A stretch of DNA of 48,128 bases from an uncultured Chitinophagales bacterium (GTDB lineage Bacteria; Bacteroidota; Bacteroidia; Chitinophagales; JAHDHT01), in the NCBI GenBank assembly GCA_938023075.1, contig CALHDG010000210.1, positions 1-48,128 of the forward strand. The letters run 5' to 3'. Position numbers and translations under genes: made by a program. A model generated the notes under the pieces. That model was not told where the DNA came from and made no database searches. It saw only the letters and a program-made list of their open reading frames with translations. Shown piece by piece: positions 25,459-33,116 of this stretch. The stretch's first letter is position 1. The number at the start of each line of letters is the position of its first letter.

Positions 25459-25770
25459 ATTAAGCAGCAACACGTAAAACTTTCTTTAAAAGAACAGCGG
25501 GTATTAAAACAGTTAGGTGAAAATCTTAAATTGGCAAGGTTGAGAAGAAAATTTTCTGCCGATTTGGTAGCAGAACGTGCCCAAATTAGTAGAACAACGC
25601 TTTGGCATTTAGAAAAAGGCAAAGCTACTGTTTCTTTAAGCACGTTGTTACGGGTGTTGTCGGTTTATGGTATGCAACAAGATATACTAAAACTGGCAGA
25701 GGATGATGTTTTGGGACGTAAACTGCAAGATGCTAACTTGAAAGTGAATAAACGAGCTACTAAAAAATAA
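25453..25770 (+). CDS. hipB: HipB-type antitoxin, XRE-family HTH repressor
   Basis: 105 residues from ATG 25453. A frame from TTG 25441 would begin upstream of the likely transcription start, so the ATG is chosen. The helix-turn-helix is LGENLKLARLRRKFSADLVA followed by ERAQISRTTLWHLEKGKATV SLSTLL, a normal XRE pattern. HipB binds and inhibits HipA and represses the operon. The C-terminal tail is basic (NLKVNKRATKK). hipA follows after three bases. Confidence 0.88.
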   Translation: MNIKQQHVKLSLKEQRVLKQLGENLKLARLRRKFSADLVAERAQISRTTLWHLEKGKATVSLSTLLRVLSVYGMQQDILKLAEDDVLGRKLQDANLKVNKRATKK

Positions 25771-25773
25771 AAA

Positions 25774-27036
25774 ATGTCAACTATTTTTGTATATGCTGAT
25801 TGGCTAGGCTTGCCTGCCATACAATTAATGGGGGTGTTGAGAACAGAAATTTCAAAAGGCGAAGAAATTTTTTCTTTTGAATACAACCACGAATGGTTGC
25901 AAAGTGCTTATGCACAAGATATTGATCCTGATTTGAAACTGTATGCTGGTCCGCAATATTTGAGTGATGAAAAACCTAATTTTGGTTTATTCTCCGATTC
26001 TTCGCCTGATAGATGGGGCAGAATGTTAATGAAAAAAAGGGAAGCTATAAGAGCAAGAGAAACTGGTGTATCCATTCAAAAACTATACGAATCTGATTTT
26101 TTATTGGGCGTAAATGATGCGGTTAGAATGGGTGCGCTACGTTTTAAAACTGCTTTGGAGGGAAACTTTTTAGAATACGATGAACATGTGAAAGTGCCAC
26201 CAATTTCTAGCATCAGAACTTTAGAACAAGCGAGTTTACGTATTGAAGAAGATGATTTTTTAAATGATAAAAAAGCTAAAACCTGGCTAAAATTGTTGAT
26301 GGCACCCGGCTCTTCGTTGGGTGGTGCGCGACCTAAAGCGAGTGTGGTAAATACAGACGGCAGCTTGTGGATTGCAAAATTTCCAAGTAAAAACGATGAC
26401 AAAGATGCGGGAATATGGGAGCTATTAGCCAACCGGCTTGCTCAAAAAGTAGGCATAAATGTAGCCGTTGCCAAAGCAGCTATCTTTTCGCAAAAACAAC
26501 ATACTTTTTTAACCAAACGATTTGATCGACCGAATACCAACCAACGCTACCATTTTGCCTCAGCCATCACTTTGTTGGGTTACAAAGATGGAAATAGTCA
26601 CAAAGAAGGCGTAAGCTATCTTGAACTGGTCGATTTTATAGAACGATACGGTGCAATGCCAAAGGCAGATATTCAAGAGCTTTGGAGAAGAATTGTTTTT
26701 TCAGTCGCTATTTCTAATACCGACGATCATTTGAGAAACCATGGATTTATTTTAAGTCGAAAAGGTTGGCTGTTATCGCCTGCTTACGATATAAACCCCA
26801 ACGAAGATGGTACAGGTTTGAGCCTTAACATTTCAGAAGAGGATAACAGCCTAAGTTTTGAGTTATGTTTATCAGTAGCTCCTTTTTTTAGATGGGCTTT
26901 ACAAGATGCCAAAGCTTATATTAGCACCACAAAAAAAACAGTCAGCCAATGGAAGCAATTGGCAAAGCAGTTTAATATTTCAAATAGCCAACAGAGTTTA
27001 ATGGCAAGGGCTTTTGATATGGGTTTGAAAATTTAA
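25774..27036 (+). CDS. hipA: HipA-family toxin, serine/threonine protein kinase
   Basis: 420 residues, full length. Visible are the N-terminal subdomain (FGLFSDSSPDRWGRMLM, about 70-86), the glycine-rich loop with the expected regulatory serines (GSSLGGARPKA, 179-189) and the ATP-binding lysine in WIAKFP (Lys202). The catalytic loop SNTDDHLRNHGF (314-325) and the metal site SPAYDINP (335-342) follow. In E. coli HipA phosphorylates GltX and stops translation, leading to persistence; the target here is unknown. All key residues are present, so it should be active. It forms an operon with hipB and is followed by an M3 fragment. Confidence 0.93.
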   Translation: MSTIFVYADWLGLPAIQLMGVLRTEISKGEEIFSFEYNHEWLQSAYAQDIDPDLKLYAGPQYLSDEKPNFGLFSDSSPDRWGRMLMKKREAIRARETGVSIQKLYESDFLLGVNDAVRMGALRFKTALEGNFLEYDEHVKVPPISSIRTLEQASLRIEEDDFLNDKKAKTWLKLLMAPGSSLGGARPKASVVNTDGSLWIAKFPSKNDDKDAGIWELLANRLAQKVGINVAVAKAAIFSQKQHTFLTKRFDRPNTNQRYHFASAITLLGYKDGNSHKEGVSYLELVDFIERYGAMPKADIQELWRRIVFSVAISNTDDHLRNHGFILSRKGWLLSPAYDINPNEDGTGLSLNISEEDNSLSFELCLSVAPFFRWALQDAKAYISTTKKTVSQWKQLAKQFNISNSQQSLMARAFDMGLKI

Positions 27037-27046
27037 GTATTAGATT

Positions 27047-27146
27047 ACCTGTTCATTTGTTGTAGCAAAGTTGTCATACTTTAGTTTAAATAATGGAGCA
27101 AGCTTAATGTGCACCTCAATTACTTTATATACCGAAACTTAAGTAA
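27047..27146. repeat. Partial M3 element between hipBA and the next toxin-antitoxin pair
   Basis: ACCTGTTCATTTGTTGTAGC at 27047 matches the M3 interior from 22951, and TACCGAAACTTAAGT (27130-27144) is the M3 right end. The left part is missing. Confidence 0.55.
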
Positions 27147-27153
27147 TTTTACT

Positions 27154-27161
27154 TATCTTTG
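27154..27161 (+). promoter_or_regulatory. Probable -7 box (TATCTTTG) of the RelE-type toxin-antitoxin pair
   Basis: TATCTTTG fits TAnnTTTG and is 5 bases before the antitoxin ATG at 27167. It directly follows the M3 right end, so the repeat contributes the upstream promoter region. Confidence 0.45.
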
Positions 27162-27166
27162 AATCA

Positions 27167-27403
27167 ATGAGTATGCAACAGCAAAAGTCAAATCTCATCA
27201 ATTGGATTGAAAGTGTGCAAGACGAATCATTGCTTGAAAAGATAATTTCCTATAAAGATTTATTGGTTAACACCGATAAAGATTGGTGGCAAGAAATTCC
27301 AGAAAGGCATAAAGATTCAATTGCTAAAGGTATGCAAGAAGCTGAAAATGACAAGGTGATGAGTTTAGAAGAATTTCGCAAACTCTATACCGCAAGAATA
27401 TAA
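27167..27403 (+). CDS. Antitoxin-like protein of a RelE/ParE-type toxin-antitoxin pair
   Basis: 78 residues (an internal Met at residue 3 is an alternative start). NLINWIESVQDESLLEKIIS is followed by DKDWWQEIPERHKDSIAKGM and NDKVMSLEEFRKLY. This pattern is typical of the small acidic proteins encoded just before RelE/ParE toxins in Bacteroidota. The C-terminal helix would bind the toxin. No clear DNA-binding fold can be named. Its stop overlaps the toxin frame by about 17 bases. Confidence 0.7.
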   Translation: MSMQQQKSNLINWIESVQDESLLEKIISYKDLLVNTDKDWWQEIPERHKDSIAKGMQEAENDKVMSLEEFRKLYTARI

Positions 27404-27683
27404 ACTTTTTGTTACGCCTAACGCAACTGCCGGCTTAGCTAATATTGTCAGTTACATCGAAGGTCGCTTTTCGGTTAACATTGCTAATAAATTTTTAAGT
27501 GATTTTGACGAAATTTTATTTTTGATAAAAACACAACCAACCATGTTTCCTACTTCAAAAACTTCCAACAGGGTAAGAAGAGCTTTAGTAAACCGGTTAA
27601 CCTCTATCTATTTTAAAATTGATCAGGATATTATTGTTATTTTGGCAATTGAAGATAACAGAAAACAACAGCCAAGGTTTTAA
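27387..27683 (+). CDS. RelE/ParE-family toxin without a standard start codon
   Basis: The open frame runs from after TAG 27366-27368 to TAA 27681-27683 and has no ATG, GTG or TTG in its first part. The first candidate with the right position is ATA at 27387, giving about 98 residues. It reads EYKLFVTPNATAGLANIVSY, then RFSVNIANKFLSDFDEILFL and VNRLTSIYFKIDQDIIVILA, ending IEDNRKQQPRF. This is the RelE/ParE fold, with the usual basic strand and final D-x-R. ParE-type toxins block gyrase and RelE-type toxins cut mRNA; which applies is not clear. The true start is uncertain: a rare ATA/ATT codon, re-initiation after the antitoxin stop, or a lost start. Confidence 0.65.
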   Translation: MPQEYKLFVTPNATAGLANIVSYIEGRFSVNIANKFLSDFDEILFLIKTQPTMFPTSKTSNRVRRALVNRLTSIYFKIDQDIIVILAIEDNRKQQPRF

Positions 27684-27710
27684 TAGTGATCATTACATAC
27701 TTACTTTTTT

Positions 27711-27872
27711 ATGGGCACACGAGTACCGATAAAAAATTTGTTTGATTATTTGGGAGGAGGCGAACCTTTATCAGAATTTTTAGATGATTTTCCCACCGTT
27801 AATAAAGAGCAAGTTGAAAAGGTGATACAAATGGCACTTCAATCATTGATGCGTGTAACCAAAGTTGGCTGA
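27711..27872 (+). CDS. Short DUF433-like protein, probably N-terminally truncated
   Basis: 53 residues: GTRVPIKNLFDYLGGGEPLS, then EFLDDFPTVNKEQVEKVIQM. This is the helix-turn-helix core of DUF433 proteins (GTRVxVxxxxxxLxxGxxxxxxLxxFP), which are often antitoxins. Full-length members have about 15-20 more residues before GTR (the IxGGKPxIK strand), and these are missing; an in-frame stop lies 8 codons upstream. It starts 28 bases after the RelE-type toxin. A PIN-type partner would be expected nearby, but none is present. Confidence 0.6.
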   Translation: MGTRVPIKNLFDYLGGGEPLSEFLDDFPTVNKEQVEKVIQMALQSLMRVTKVG

Positions 27873-27888
27873 TGAAAATGATTTAAAG

Positions 27889-27938
27889 AAATGACATTGC
27901 TCCAGGAAATGTCATTTTCAATGGAACATGTTCCATTG
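27889..27938. repeat. Paired palindromes related to those of M3
   Basis: AAATGACATT (27889-27898) pairs with AATGTCATTT (27908-27917). CAATGGAACATGTTCCATTG (27919-27938) is a perfect 20-base palindrome differing by one base from an M3 palindrome. They sit between the DUF433 stop and the LRR remnant stop, and may also terminate transcription. Confidence 0.65.
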
Positions 27939-27944
27939 GAGTAT

Positions 27945-28828
27945 CTACTGATTGGTAGCTAATTTATAATTACGAATTTCTAAATTTTTCAGATGCTTTA
28001 AAGGGCTCACATCTACCGCTTTATCACAATAAAGAATTTTCAAATTTTTCAAAGGACTTAAATTGTTAACATTTGTACCCTTAAAACTCAGTGTTTGTAA
28101 ATTTTGCAAATTTTTTAAAGGGCTTAAATCGCTGACTTGGGTGTTGAAAAAAAATAATTCTTTTAATTGCCATAAATCTTCTAACGGGCTTAAATCATCA
28201 ATTCAGTTTCCATTACTTCGTTATTATTTATACCTAATAACTCTTCTCTGTTGGCACAAAATTTTGTCAGTGTTCCTAAAAAATCCTCATAATAAAACAA
28301 AGCTGTATAAATTTCTGAATGATATGCATACAAATAAGTGACCACTATTAATGAGCAAATATCCTGTTCAGTAATAGTACCTTGTTTCTCATTTCCCAAT
28401 TCATTTTTAGATTCCAGTAAAGCAAATAACGAATTCACAAATATTTTAATACTTCTTGGTATAGGAGGGAGAAAATCATATGCTTCTAAATGTTTCAACA
28501 CTTCGTTATACACCAATTGATTTAAGCTGCCTAAATCTTCTGCTAATTTTTTAAAATACTTTACTTTTTGCTCTCTATCCAACAGCGGAATGTGAAAAAC
28601 ATCCTGAACAATTTTTTCCAAATACAATTTAGAAGTCGCTTTGGTATTTTCTTTTTCATATTTTAATTGGATAATCCGTTCAATCGCTTTTTGATCAATA
28701 CTCAACAAAAAAATACAATTGTCGAAATTGAGGTAGAGCTTCATCGCTTCAAAAATAGCGAAGGCTACTTCCGGTTCGCAGCGGTCTAAGTCGTCGATGA
28801 TGATGACAAGTTTGGTCTTAAAACACAA
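27945..28828 (-). pseudogene. Decayed KAP-family P-loop NTPase with C-terminal leucine-rich repeats
   Basis: The frame 28828-28190 (TTG start, 212 codons) opens inside a KAP NTPase domain at KLVIIIDDLDRCEPEVAFAI, which is the Walker B region. The Walker A half is absent and no start lies upstream. It ends NEVMETELMI at a stop, but the -1 frame continues at once as DDLSPLEDLWQLKELFFFNT, then QVSDLSPLKNLQNLQTLSFK and further DLSPLKNL leucine-rich repeats, ending at TAG 27947-27945. A gene of the KAP-LRR type has therefore lost its 5' part and gained a frameshift. KAP NTPases include phage-exclusion proteins such as PifA, so the ancestor may have been a defence protein; that is inference. Confidence 0.75.
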
Positions 28829-28966
28829 AATAAAAAAAGTGTCAACTACTTTTAGTATTAGATAAACTTGTCAAAAATTTGAACCGTTAACTTCACAACA
28901 CCCGACTCCAACTTCAATAACCCACACTTCCAGTCAATTATTTCGTAAAGTAAAACACCATCTTTT

Positions 28967-29000
28967 AAAGATGACACCTTTTTAAAAAGATGTCACCTTT
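28967..29000. terminator. 34-base near-palindrome, likely terminator of the gnt operon
   Basis: AAAGATGACACCTTTTT pairs with AAAAAGATGTCACCTTT, a stem of about 17 bp with two A-C mismatches. It lies 9 bases after the gntP stop (minus strand) and has T runs on either side. It also resembles the REP-type palindromes elsewhere in the window. The stretch 28830-28966 holds nothing else. Confidence 0.55.
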
Positions 29001-29008
29001 CCTTGAGC

Positions 29009-30364
29009 TTAAATAACCAACCAAAGCAAGCCAATAAACACCATACTCGAAAGAGATAACACAAGGGTCATCATCGACCAGCTTCGAAAGGTTTGTTGTT
29101 CGCTTAAGCCTAAGTATTTGCTCACTAACCAAAAGCCGCTATCGTTTACATGCGAAAGAATGCTGGCACCAGAGGCAATAGCAATTACCAATACAGCTAA
29201 GGCAGTTGGACTGTACTGTTCACCCAACAGGGGAGCGGTTAATCCGGCAGCGGTAATCATGGCTACCGTGGCTGAACCTTGTAAAACACGAACCAACACC
29301 GCCGATAAAAATGCAAAAAACAATATGCTGACTTGTTGCTGCGCAAAATAATTGGCTAACATTTCGCCCACGCCGGTGGTAATTAACACTTGCTTAAAAA
29401 CACCGCCGGCACCAGTCAGTAAGATGATGATGCCTGCCGGACCAAGTGAAGCAGTCGTAATATCCAACAATTGTTTTCTACTAAAATTTCTTCGGATGCC
29501 GAGATAATACCAGGCAATTAAATTGGCGATAATTAACGCCATAAAAGGATGACCAATCAATTGAATGATGTCTTTTGTAAAACCAGGCATGCCTAAATTT
29601 GCCAACAATGGACTGCTTAAAAAGGTGTTGAGTAAAATCAATACAATGGGGATGGTAATGATTGCCAATATGGAGAAGGGAGAAGGAATATTTTCGGTGT
29701 TGATGTTGTTTAATTGTTTGCTGTCTAACAATTCAGGGGCTGCAATAAATAATTTGTTGGCAATGTATTTTCCAAACAATGGTCCGGCAATGATGGCAGT
29801 GGGTACGCCTACAATAAAGCCAAAAAATATAACCAAACCAAGATCAGCTTTTAAAATATCAGCTACTGCAACCGGACCGGGTGTAGGAGGAATGAAAGCA
29901 TGAGTAATCGCCAAACCTGCCAAAAGTGGAATAGCATAATACAATAACGACAAACCGCTGCGCCTTTGTAATGCATACACTAAGGGTACTAATAATATAA
30001 ACGCCACATCAAAAAAAACTGGAATAGAAACGAAAAATCCAACCACTACGATTGCCCAGTTGGCTCGTTTTTCACCAAACAACTTTAGCAGGTAGGCTGC
30101 CAGAGATTCTGCTCCACCCGAATGTTCTAAAATAGCACCAAACATGGCACCCAAGCCAACTACAACGGCAACAAACCCTAAAGTGTCGCCCATGCCTTTT
30201 TTAATTAGATTCATGGTTTCGGCAGGTGAAACGCCAGCTAACAAGGCAACGGTAATACTACTAATTAACAAGGCGATAAATGCTTGCATTTTTAACCGCA
30301 AGATTAAAAACAGCAGTACGGCAATGCCAATACCCACATAAAGTAACAGACTAAAATCGATCAT
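29009..30364 (-). CDS. gntP: Gluconate:H+ symporter, GntP family
   Basis: 451 residues from the ATG at 30364, which overlaps the gnd stop as ATGA; a longer frame adds four residues (MEKA) at 30376. About 12 hydrophobic segments span the protein. Typical GntP blocks are KKGMGDTLGFVAVVVGLGAM, FFVSIPVFFDVAFILLVPLV, ITHAFIPPTPGPVAVADILK and SHVNDSGFWLVSKYLGLSEQ. It imports gluconate with protons across the inner membrane. Together with gntK and gnd it forms a complete uptake-to-pentose-phosphate route, and the tight overlaps indicate one transcript. Confidence 0.93.
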   Translation of the reverse strand: MIDFSLLLYVGIGIAVLLFLILRLKMQAFIALLISSITVALLAGVSPAETMNLIKKGMGDTLGFVAVVVGLGAMFGAILEHSGGAESLAAYLLKLFGEKRANWAIVVVGFFVSIPVFFDVAFILLVPLVYALQRRSGLSLLYYAIPLLAGLAITHAFIPPTPGPVAVADILKADLGLVIFFGFIVGVPTAIIAGPLFGKYIANKLFIAAPELLDSKQLNNINTENIPSPFSILAIITIPIVLILLNTFLSSPLLANLGMPGFTKDIIQLIGHPFMALIIANLIAWYYLGIRRNFSRKQLLDITTASLGPAGIIILLTGAGGVFKQVLITTGVGEMLANYFAQQQVSILFFAFLSAVLVRVLQGSATVAMITAAGLTAPLLGEQYSPTALAVLVIAIASGASILSHVNDSGFWLVSKYLGLSEQQTFRSWSMMTLVLSLSSMVFIGLLWLVI

Positions 30365-31767
30365 GGCTTTTTCCAATTGGTATGAAAATGTTGGTCTTCG
30401 GCTTGGTCGGTACGTTGGTAGGTGTGTGCTCCAAAATAATCTCTTTGGGCTTGAATTAAATTAGCCGGTAAGCGGGCAGTATTCATCATTTGCCAATAAG
30501 TTTGGGCTGCCTGAAAACAAGGTAAACCAACGTTGTGTTCAACTCCAAAAAGTATCAACGCTTTAAGAGATTCTTCTTGATTATAAATGGACATAAACGT
30601 AGCTTCGTGCGCTAACAAAGAAGAAGTTTGTTTAAAAATGTCTACACATTGTTGCATCAGGCTTGAGCGGATGATACAACCATTAGTCCAAATGCGCGCT
30701 AATGCGGATAAATTGATCGCCCAATCATGTTGATTTGAAGCGGCTTTCACCAATTCAAAACCTTGATGGTGGTTAATGCTTCTGGCTGCGGTATAAGCCC
30801 GTTCTAAAATTTCAGGATTGAGTGAATTATTTTTTACGAAGTCTACATGTCGTTTGGCGGCTATGCTTAGTCTTTCTTTTTTTTGTGCAGAAACATAACG
30901 CGCAAACAGCGCAGCTGCCATCATGGTGTTGACCGTTCCAATATCTAAAGCGGCTTTTACTGACCAAGCTCCGGTCCCTTTGTTCGCGGCTTTATCTAAA
31001 ATAAGATCAAGTGTGAAATTTTCTCCTGTTTTGTGGCGCAAAATATCAACACTACATTGTAATAAATAACTCGATAGGTCACCTGAATTCCATTGCTCAA
31101 ACATGTCGGCAATTGCTTCATTGCTTTTGCAGGGTTTGAGTAAGGCATACAGTTCAGCCAATAATTGCATTTCAGCATATTCGATACCATTGTGTACCAT
31201 TTTTACAAAATGTCCGGCACCATTAGCTCCAATGTGTGTGCAACAAGCTTGCTGCTTTTCGTCTTTTGCAGCTATTGATTCGAATAATTCACTTAAAATA
31301 CTGTAGCTGTAAGCAGTTCCACCAACCATCATTGAAGGACCAAATCTTGCGCCTTCTTCTCCGCCAGAAACACCCATGCCAACATAGTTGATTTCTTTTT
31401 CCTGACAAAATTTTTCACGACGAATGGTATCTTCATATTGACTGTTGCCTCCGTCAATCACAATATCTCCCGTTTCTAAATGGGGTAACAAATTGGCTAA
31501 TAAATGATCAATTGCAGCACCTGCCTTAATCATCAATAAAATTTTTCTGGGCTTATCTAAGGAGCTTATAAATGTTGACAGATCGGTAAAGCCCTTTAAA
31601 GCATGCTTATCATCGCGCTCTTTTAAAAAATCCGTGACTATATGTTCTTCATCTTTGGCAATTCTATTGTAAACAGAAAGCGCATAATTATTGTCGAGAA
31701 TGTTCAAAGCTAAATTGCGCCCCATTACCCCCAAACCAATTATACCGATAAATGATTGATCATTCAT
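30361..31767 (-). CDS. gnd: 6-phosphogluconate dehydrogenase (decarboxylating)
   Basis: 468 residues, normal length. The NADP-binding fold begins IGIIGLGVMGRNLALN (7-22). The substrate blocks are GVSGGEEGARFGPSMM (about 133-148) and FVKMVHNGIEYAEMQ (about 187-201), with the catalytic lysine in KMVHNG. The C-terminal signature is RDYFGAHTYQRTD. It converts 6-phosphogluconate to ribulose 5-phosphate with CO2 and NADPH. Its start overlaps gntK by 8 bases and its stop overlaps the gntP ATG, so it is the middle gene of gntK-gnd-gntP. Confidence 0.97.
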   Translation of the reverse strand: MNDQSFIGIIGLGVMGRNLALNILDNNYALSVYNRIAKDEEHIVTDFLKERDDKHALKGFTDLSTFISSLDKPRKILLMIKAGAAIDHLLANLLPHLETGDIVIDGGNSQYEDTIRREKFCQEKEINYVGMGVSGGEEGARFGPSMMVGGTAYSYSILSELFESIAAKDEKQQACCTHIGANGAGHFVKMVHNGIEYAEMQLLAELYALLKPCKSNEAIADMFEQWNSGDLSSYLLQCSVDILRHKTGENFTLDLILDKAANKGTGAWSVKAALDIGTVNTMMAAALFARYVSAQKKERLSIAAKRHVDFVKNNSLNPEILERAYTAARSINHHQGFELVKAASNQHDWAINLSALARIWTNGCIIRSSLMQQCVDIFKQTSSLLAHEATFMSIYNQEESLKALILFGVEHNVGLPCFQAAQTYWQMMNTARLPANLIQAQRDYFGAHTYQRTDQAEDQHFHTNWKKP

Positions 31768-32245
31768 TATTTATTTTTATAAGAATTTTATTGATGATTA
31801 CTTGTGGGCTTTGATCGATATTGATGTGCATGCCATAAGTAGGAATTTCAAGCGTATCCAATTGTGATTGTAGTAAATGATTGCTCATAAAATGACCTTT
31901 TCGTTGTTTCATGCGTTCAAGAATCAACTCAAAACTCCCTTCTAAAAAAATGAATTCAATATCAATGTTCTCTTCTTTTAGAAAACGGCGATAAGTCTCT
32001 TTTAAAGCACTACAAGCCAATACGGCTCCTCCTCTTTCACGCCAAACAATAAACTGTTTTCTCATTTTTGCTAACCAAGGCTGCCGGTCTGCATCGTTAA
32101 GCGGAATACCTTTGCGCATCTTTTCAATATTTTTGGTTGGATGAAAATCGTCTGCATCGTAAAAATCGACTTGTAATTTTGTAGCCAACAGTTTACCAAT
32201 AGTTGATTTGCCACATCCACTTACGCCCATTACAATATAGATCAT
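31760..32245 (-). CDS. gntK: Gluconokinase
   Basis: 161 residues. The P-loop is MGVSGCGKST (6-15), followed by FYDADDFHPTKNIEKMRKGI (about 28-47), PLNDADRQPWL and ACSALKETYRRFL, all hallmarks of the GntK family. GHFMSNHLLQSQLDTLE is the conserved lid region. It phosphorylates gluconate to 6-phosphogluconate, the substrate of the next gene. It is the first gene of the operon. I see no GntR-type regulator gene in the window. Confidence 0.95.
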   Translation of the reverse strand: MIYIVMGVSGCGKSTIGKLLATKLQVDFYDADDFHPTKNIEKMRKGIPLNDADRQPWLAKMRKQFIVWRERGGAVLACSALKETYRRFLKEENIDIEFIFLEGSFELILERMKQRKGHFMSNHLLQSQLDTLEIPTYGMHINIDQSPQVIINKILIKINNE

Positions 32246-32294
32246 TAGGGCGTACTTTTGAAATGATGACTAATTGAATCTTTCACACGTTAGA

Positions 32295-32678
32295 TTAAGC
32301 ATTTGCATGCAAAGCCATGCGATTACCTTCGCTATCGTTAAAGAAACACATATATCCAATTTCCGGCGAGATTTGTGTTTTTGCAATTAATATTTTACCA
32401 CCTGCACCTTCAATGCGGTCTATTACTTTGTCAATGTTGGGATTCGCATTCAAGTAAAGTGTTACCCCATCCATTTTTGAAATGGCGTTGGCATCTTCAA
32501 CCAACGCACCACTTACCGTACTACTACCCGGCTCATATGGAAAGGTATACATTTTTTGATCGGGCATTTCCATCGTACCCATTTCCATATCAAAAATGGC
32601 TTCATAAAATTTTTTGGCGCGTTCTAAATCGGCAACCGGTATTTCAAACCAATTTAATGCATGTTCTGTTGCGTTCAT
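32295..32678 (-). CDS. VOC (glyoxalase/bleomycin-resistance) family protein
   Basis: 127 residues forming one VOC domain of two beta-alpha-beta-beta-beta modules: LNWFEIPVADLERAKKFYEA (8-27) and VTLYLNANPNIDKVIDRIEG (about 72-91). It ends GYMCFFNDSEGNRMALHA. The candidate metal or substrate ligands (His/Glu) are not all evident, so it may not be a glyoxalase. Similar proteins are annotated as lactoylglutathione lyase-like. It is 49 bases from gntK on the same strand but with no functional link. Confidence 0.75.
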   Translation of the reverse strand: MNATEHALNWFEIPVADLERAKKFYEAIFDMEMGTMEMPDQKMYTFPYEPGSSTVSGALVEDANAISKMDGVTLYLNANPNIDKVIDRIEGAGGKILIAKTQISPEIGYMCFFNDSEGNRMALHANA

Positions 32679-32717
32679 AAGTTGTTGTTATTTTTATTTG
32701 TATGTGATGATCTGTAA

Positions 32718-33113
32718 TTAACTTTCACTTTGAGCTAATAAAGATTCTAAAATATTTTTAGTACTTTCTTTTGACAGTATATTTTTCAAGGCAGCTTCAA
32801 ACTCTTCTTTTGAATGAACCTGTTGAGGTTCATCATCAGTGTAGTAAACGATGGTGGCAGGGTAAACAACCACTAAATCGTGGATGACATAAAATAACAT
32901 AAATTTAAAATTATCCATGTGCGGTGCATTAATATAAAAATCATACCTCATCGCTTTGCCAGACTGTGCGCCTTTTTTTTCTGTAGGTTTTTTATTGATA
33001 TGATAAGTTAATACCCCCGATGTATGCTCTTCTAAAAATTTGCCTTGTTGTTTAATTAAAGCTAAGGGCGTATCGGTTTTTGTTTTGGTTATTTTTGGCC
33101 AAAAATTTTCCAT
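32718..33113 (-). CDS. Unknown protein paired with the EEP-family gene
   Basis: 131 residues with no signal peptide or membrane helix. FLEEHTSGVLTYHINKKPTE (about 27-46), AMRYDFYINAPHMDNFKFML (about 54-73) and VVVYPATIVYYTDDEPQQVH suggest an alpha/beta fold of alternating strands. The C-terminus is helical with KEEFEAALKNILSKESTKNI. I do not recognise the family. It starts 3 bases after the stop of the EEP-family gene, so the two are surely co-transcribed and may act together. Confidence 0.6.
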   Translation of the reverse strand: MENFWPKITKTKTDTPLALIKQQGKFLEEHTSGVLTYHINKKPTEKKGAQSGKAMRYDFYINAPHMDNFKFMLFYVIHDLVVVYPATIVYYTDDEPQQVHSKEEFEAALKNILSKESTKNILESLLAQSES

Positions 33114-33116
33114 ATG

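Noticed and set aside
28063-28341. 92-codon plus-strand frame
   Set aside because: It is antisense to the LRR/KAP remnant, whose DLSPLKNL repeats are far more convincing.
24645-29009. A prophage or integrative element covering the toxin-antitoxin patch
   Set aside because: No integrase, attachment-site repeats, tRNA or structural phage gene is visible.
32254-32261. TACTTTTG box near gntK
   Set aside because: It lies on the plus strand while gntK is on the minus strand, and no plus-strand gene follows.
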